NCBI GenBank assembly: GCA_028097785.1 | Contig: JAOHFB010000001.1 | Span: 1 to 59,511 of the forward strand | Direction: 5' to 3' | DNA length: 59,511 bases | Source: Candidatus Pelagibacter sp. | GTDB taxonomy: Bacteria > Pseudomonadota > Alphaproteobacteria > Pelagibacterales > Pelagibacteraceae | Program-made: the position numbers and the translations under genes | Notes under the pieces: model-generated | What the model was told of the DNA's origin: nothing | What the model saw: the letters and a program-made list of their open reading frames with translations, nothing else | The model's database searches: none | Shown here: piece after piece, positions 58,226-59,511 of the stretch | How the letters are laid out: each line of letters starts with the position of its first letter | Position numbering within the stretch: the first letter of the stretch is position 1

Positions 58226-58779
58226 TGACAGTATTATCGGACAAGTGGATAAGAAAAATGTCCAAAGAACTAGAAATGATTTCTCCTTTTGAAGAAAAAC
58301 AAGTGAGAGGGAATAGCATTTCTTACGGACTATCTTCTTTTGGTTATGATGCAAGAGTGTCTGATGAATTTAAAATTTTTACCAATGTAAATTCAGAGAT
58401 AGTGGATCCAAAAAATTTTAAACCCACAAACTTTGTAACTAAAAATACATCAGAATGTATTATTCCACCCAATTCATTTGTTTTAGCAAGAACAGTTGAA
58501 AAATTTAAAATTCCAGACGATGTATTGGTCATTTGTTTAGGTAAATCTACTTATGCAAGATGTGGAATTATTGTTAATGTTACGCCTTTAGAACCAGGTT
58601 GGGAAGGGTATGTAACACTTGAGTTTTCTAACACCACACCTTTACCTGCAAAAATATATGCCAATGAAGGGGTTGCGCAATTTATCTTTTTAAAGGGAAA
58701 TGAAAAACCAGAAGTGACATATGCAGATCGGGATGGAAAATATATGGGCCAAACTGGGGTAACGTTACCTAAAGTATAG
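58225..58779 (+). CDS. dcd: dCTP deaminase
   Basis: A 184-residue trimeric enzyme converting dCTP to dUTP, the precursor for dTMP. The conserved [80 protein letters not shown] (in parts) with the catalytic Glu, and the end [13 protein letters not shown] are present. It starts at the stop of the tiny basic gene. Confidence 0.96.
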   Translation: MTVLSDKWIRKMSKELEMISPFEEKQVRGNSISYGLSSFGYDARVSDEFKIFTNVNSEIVDPKNFKPTNFVTKNTSECIIPPNSFVLARTVEKFKIPDDVLVICLGKSTYARCGIIVNVTPLEPGWEGYVTLEFSNTTPLPAKIYANEGVAQFIFLKGNEKPEVTYADRDGKYMGQTGVTLPKV

Positions 58780-58781
58780 TT

Positions 58782-59511
58782 ATGCAAAAACTAGAAGTCT
58801 TTGGAGCGAATAAGCTCAAAGGACAAATAAAAATATCAGGTTCAAAAAACGCCTCTCTTCCAATTTTAGCAGCAACTTTATTATCAAGTAAAAAAGTTTA
58901 TCTAAAAAATTTACCTAGAGTAAGAGATATTGAGACGATGGTTAGTTTATTACAATCGTTAGGATCTAAAATTAACTTTAATAAAAATAATTTAACTATT
59001 GATAACAAACAACAGAACAAAAATTTTGCCTCTTACAGTTTGGTTAAAACTATGAGAGCAGGAATTTTAGTCCTTGGGCCTTTGCTTGCTAAATTTGGTA
59101 AAGCAAAAGTTTCCTTACCTGGTGGTTGTGCAATAGGTACTAGACCTGTTGATATACATTTAGATGCTTTATCAAAACTAGGCGTTAAATATAAAATTGT
59201 TCAAGGGTATGTGCATGCAAAAGCACCGAAGGGATTAATTGGAAGTAAAATAAAATTTTCAAAAATATCAGTTGGTGCTACTGAAAATTTAATCATTGCG
59301 GCAAGTTTTGCAAAGGGAACTACGGTTTTAAGTAACTGTGCAATTGAGCCTGAAATAAAAGATTTAGTTAATTTTTTAAAAAGTATGGGATGCAATATTA
59401 AATGGATTAGTAAGCGATCAGTTAAAATTGAAGGAGTATCCGAGGTTAATGAAATTACTTATCCAGTAATGTTTGATAGAATAGAAGCTGGAACTTATTT
59501 AGTGGCCGCTG
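58782..59511 (+). CDS. murA: UDP-N-acetylglucosamine 1-carboxyvinyltransferase (partial)
   Basis: The first 243 codons of MurA, cut by the window edge. It catalyses the first committed step of peptidoglycan synthesis. MQKLEVFGANKLKGQIKISG and KNASLPILAATLL are the N-terminal signature; the PEP-binding Cys is in PGGCAIGTRPVDIH near residue 115, the position attacked by fosfomycin. VGATENLIIAAS and FDRIEAGTYL also match. It starts 2 bp after dcd. Confidence 0.96.
   Translation, partial: MQKLEVFGANKLKGQIKISGSKNASLPILAATLLSSKKVYLKNLPRVRDIETMVSLLQSLGSKINFNKNNLTIDNKQQNKNFASYSLVKTMRAGILVLGPLLAKFGKAKVSLPGGCAIGTRPVDIHLDALSKLGVKYKIVQGYVHAKAPKGLIGSKIKFSKISVGATENLIIAASFAKGTTVLSNCAIEPEIKDLVNFLKSMGCNIKWISKRSVKIEGVSEVNEITYPVMFDRIEAGTYLVAA

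Overview
The window looks like a stretch of a streamlined marine alphaproteobacterial genome of the SAR11 / Pelagibacterales type. The basis is indirect: very A+T-rich sequence, intergenic gaps of mostly 0-180 bp, many 1-4 bp gene overlaps (TAATG and ATGA junctions), gene neighbourhoods typical of Alphaproteobacteria (helicase-ferredoxin-CarD; BolA/DnaJ/CobS/CobT; rpmH-rnpA-yidD-yidC; dapD-dapE), and no insertion sequences, phage genes, CRISPR arrays or rRNA genes. No stretch of more than 300 bases is without a gene.

Layout. 1-4262: the end of a lysine-rich histone H1-like protein, a bidirectional terminator, then a minus-strand operon of Suv3-like helicase, TerB-like protein, 7Fe ferredoxin and a CarD regulator with a long basic N-terminal tail. 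4436-9136: a PLP aminotransferase and a TAXI-type TRAP transporter (binding protein, attenuating terminator, fused permease). 9137-16332: a PaaI-type thioesterase, an unlisted 32-residue membrane peptide, tRNA-Arg(ACG), a thiolase, and a pyruvate dehydrogenase operon whose E1 carries its own lipoyl domain, followed by an EamA exporter. 16329-25157: UppP, glutamate synthase gltD-gltB behind an inverted-repeat leader, an alpha/beta hydrolase and a GT4 glycosyltransferase. 25157-33568: a translation block thrS-infC-rpmI-rplT-pheS-pheT-lepA.

33611-36587 is the most accessory-looking part: a three-gene, translationally coupled minus-strand cassette (short GDPD-like protein, HAD-nucleotidyltransferase fusion, WavE-like glycosyltransferase) placed between lepA and tRNA-Ser(GGA)/gyrB. 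36852-49541: gyrB, a RegB-type redox kinase, CobT/CobS/DnaJ, bolA, aroB-aroK, a small membrane protein plus a large unknown exported protein, and def-fmt-truA. 49521-56934 is one nearly gapless minus-strand run from rpmH through rnpA, yidD, yidC, argB, a HAD phosphatase, dapD, dapE and an HDAC-fold deacetylase to a SET-domain methyltransferase. 57027-59511: a TVP38-family membrane protein, a G+C-rich multi-hairpin region that I propose is a structured RNA, two tiny basic proteins, dcd and the start of murA.

Most of the window is core metabolism and information processing. The items best worth a second look are the structured RNA candidate at 57754-57828, the lipoyl-E1 fusion, the surface-polysaccharide cassette, the chromatin-like proteins (H1-like tails, SET, HDAC) and the CobS/CobT pair with no visible cobalamin context. 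All functional calls come from reading motifs and gene order by eye; no database search was run.
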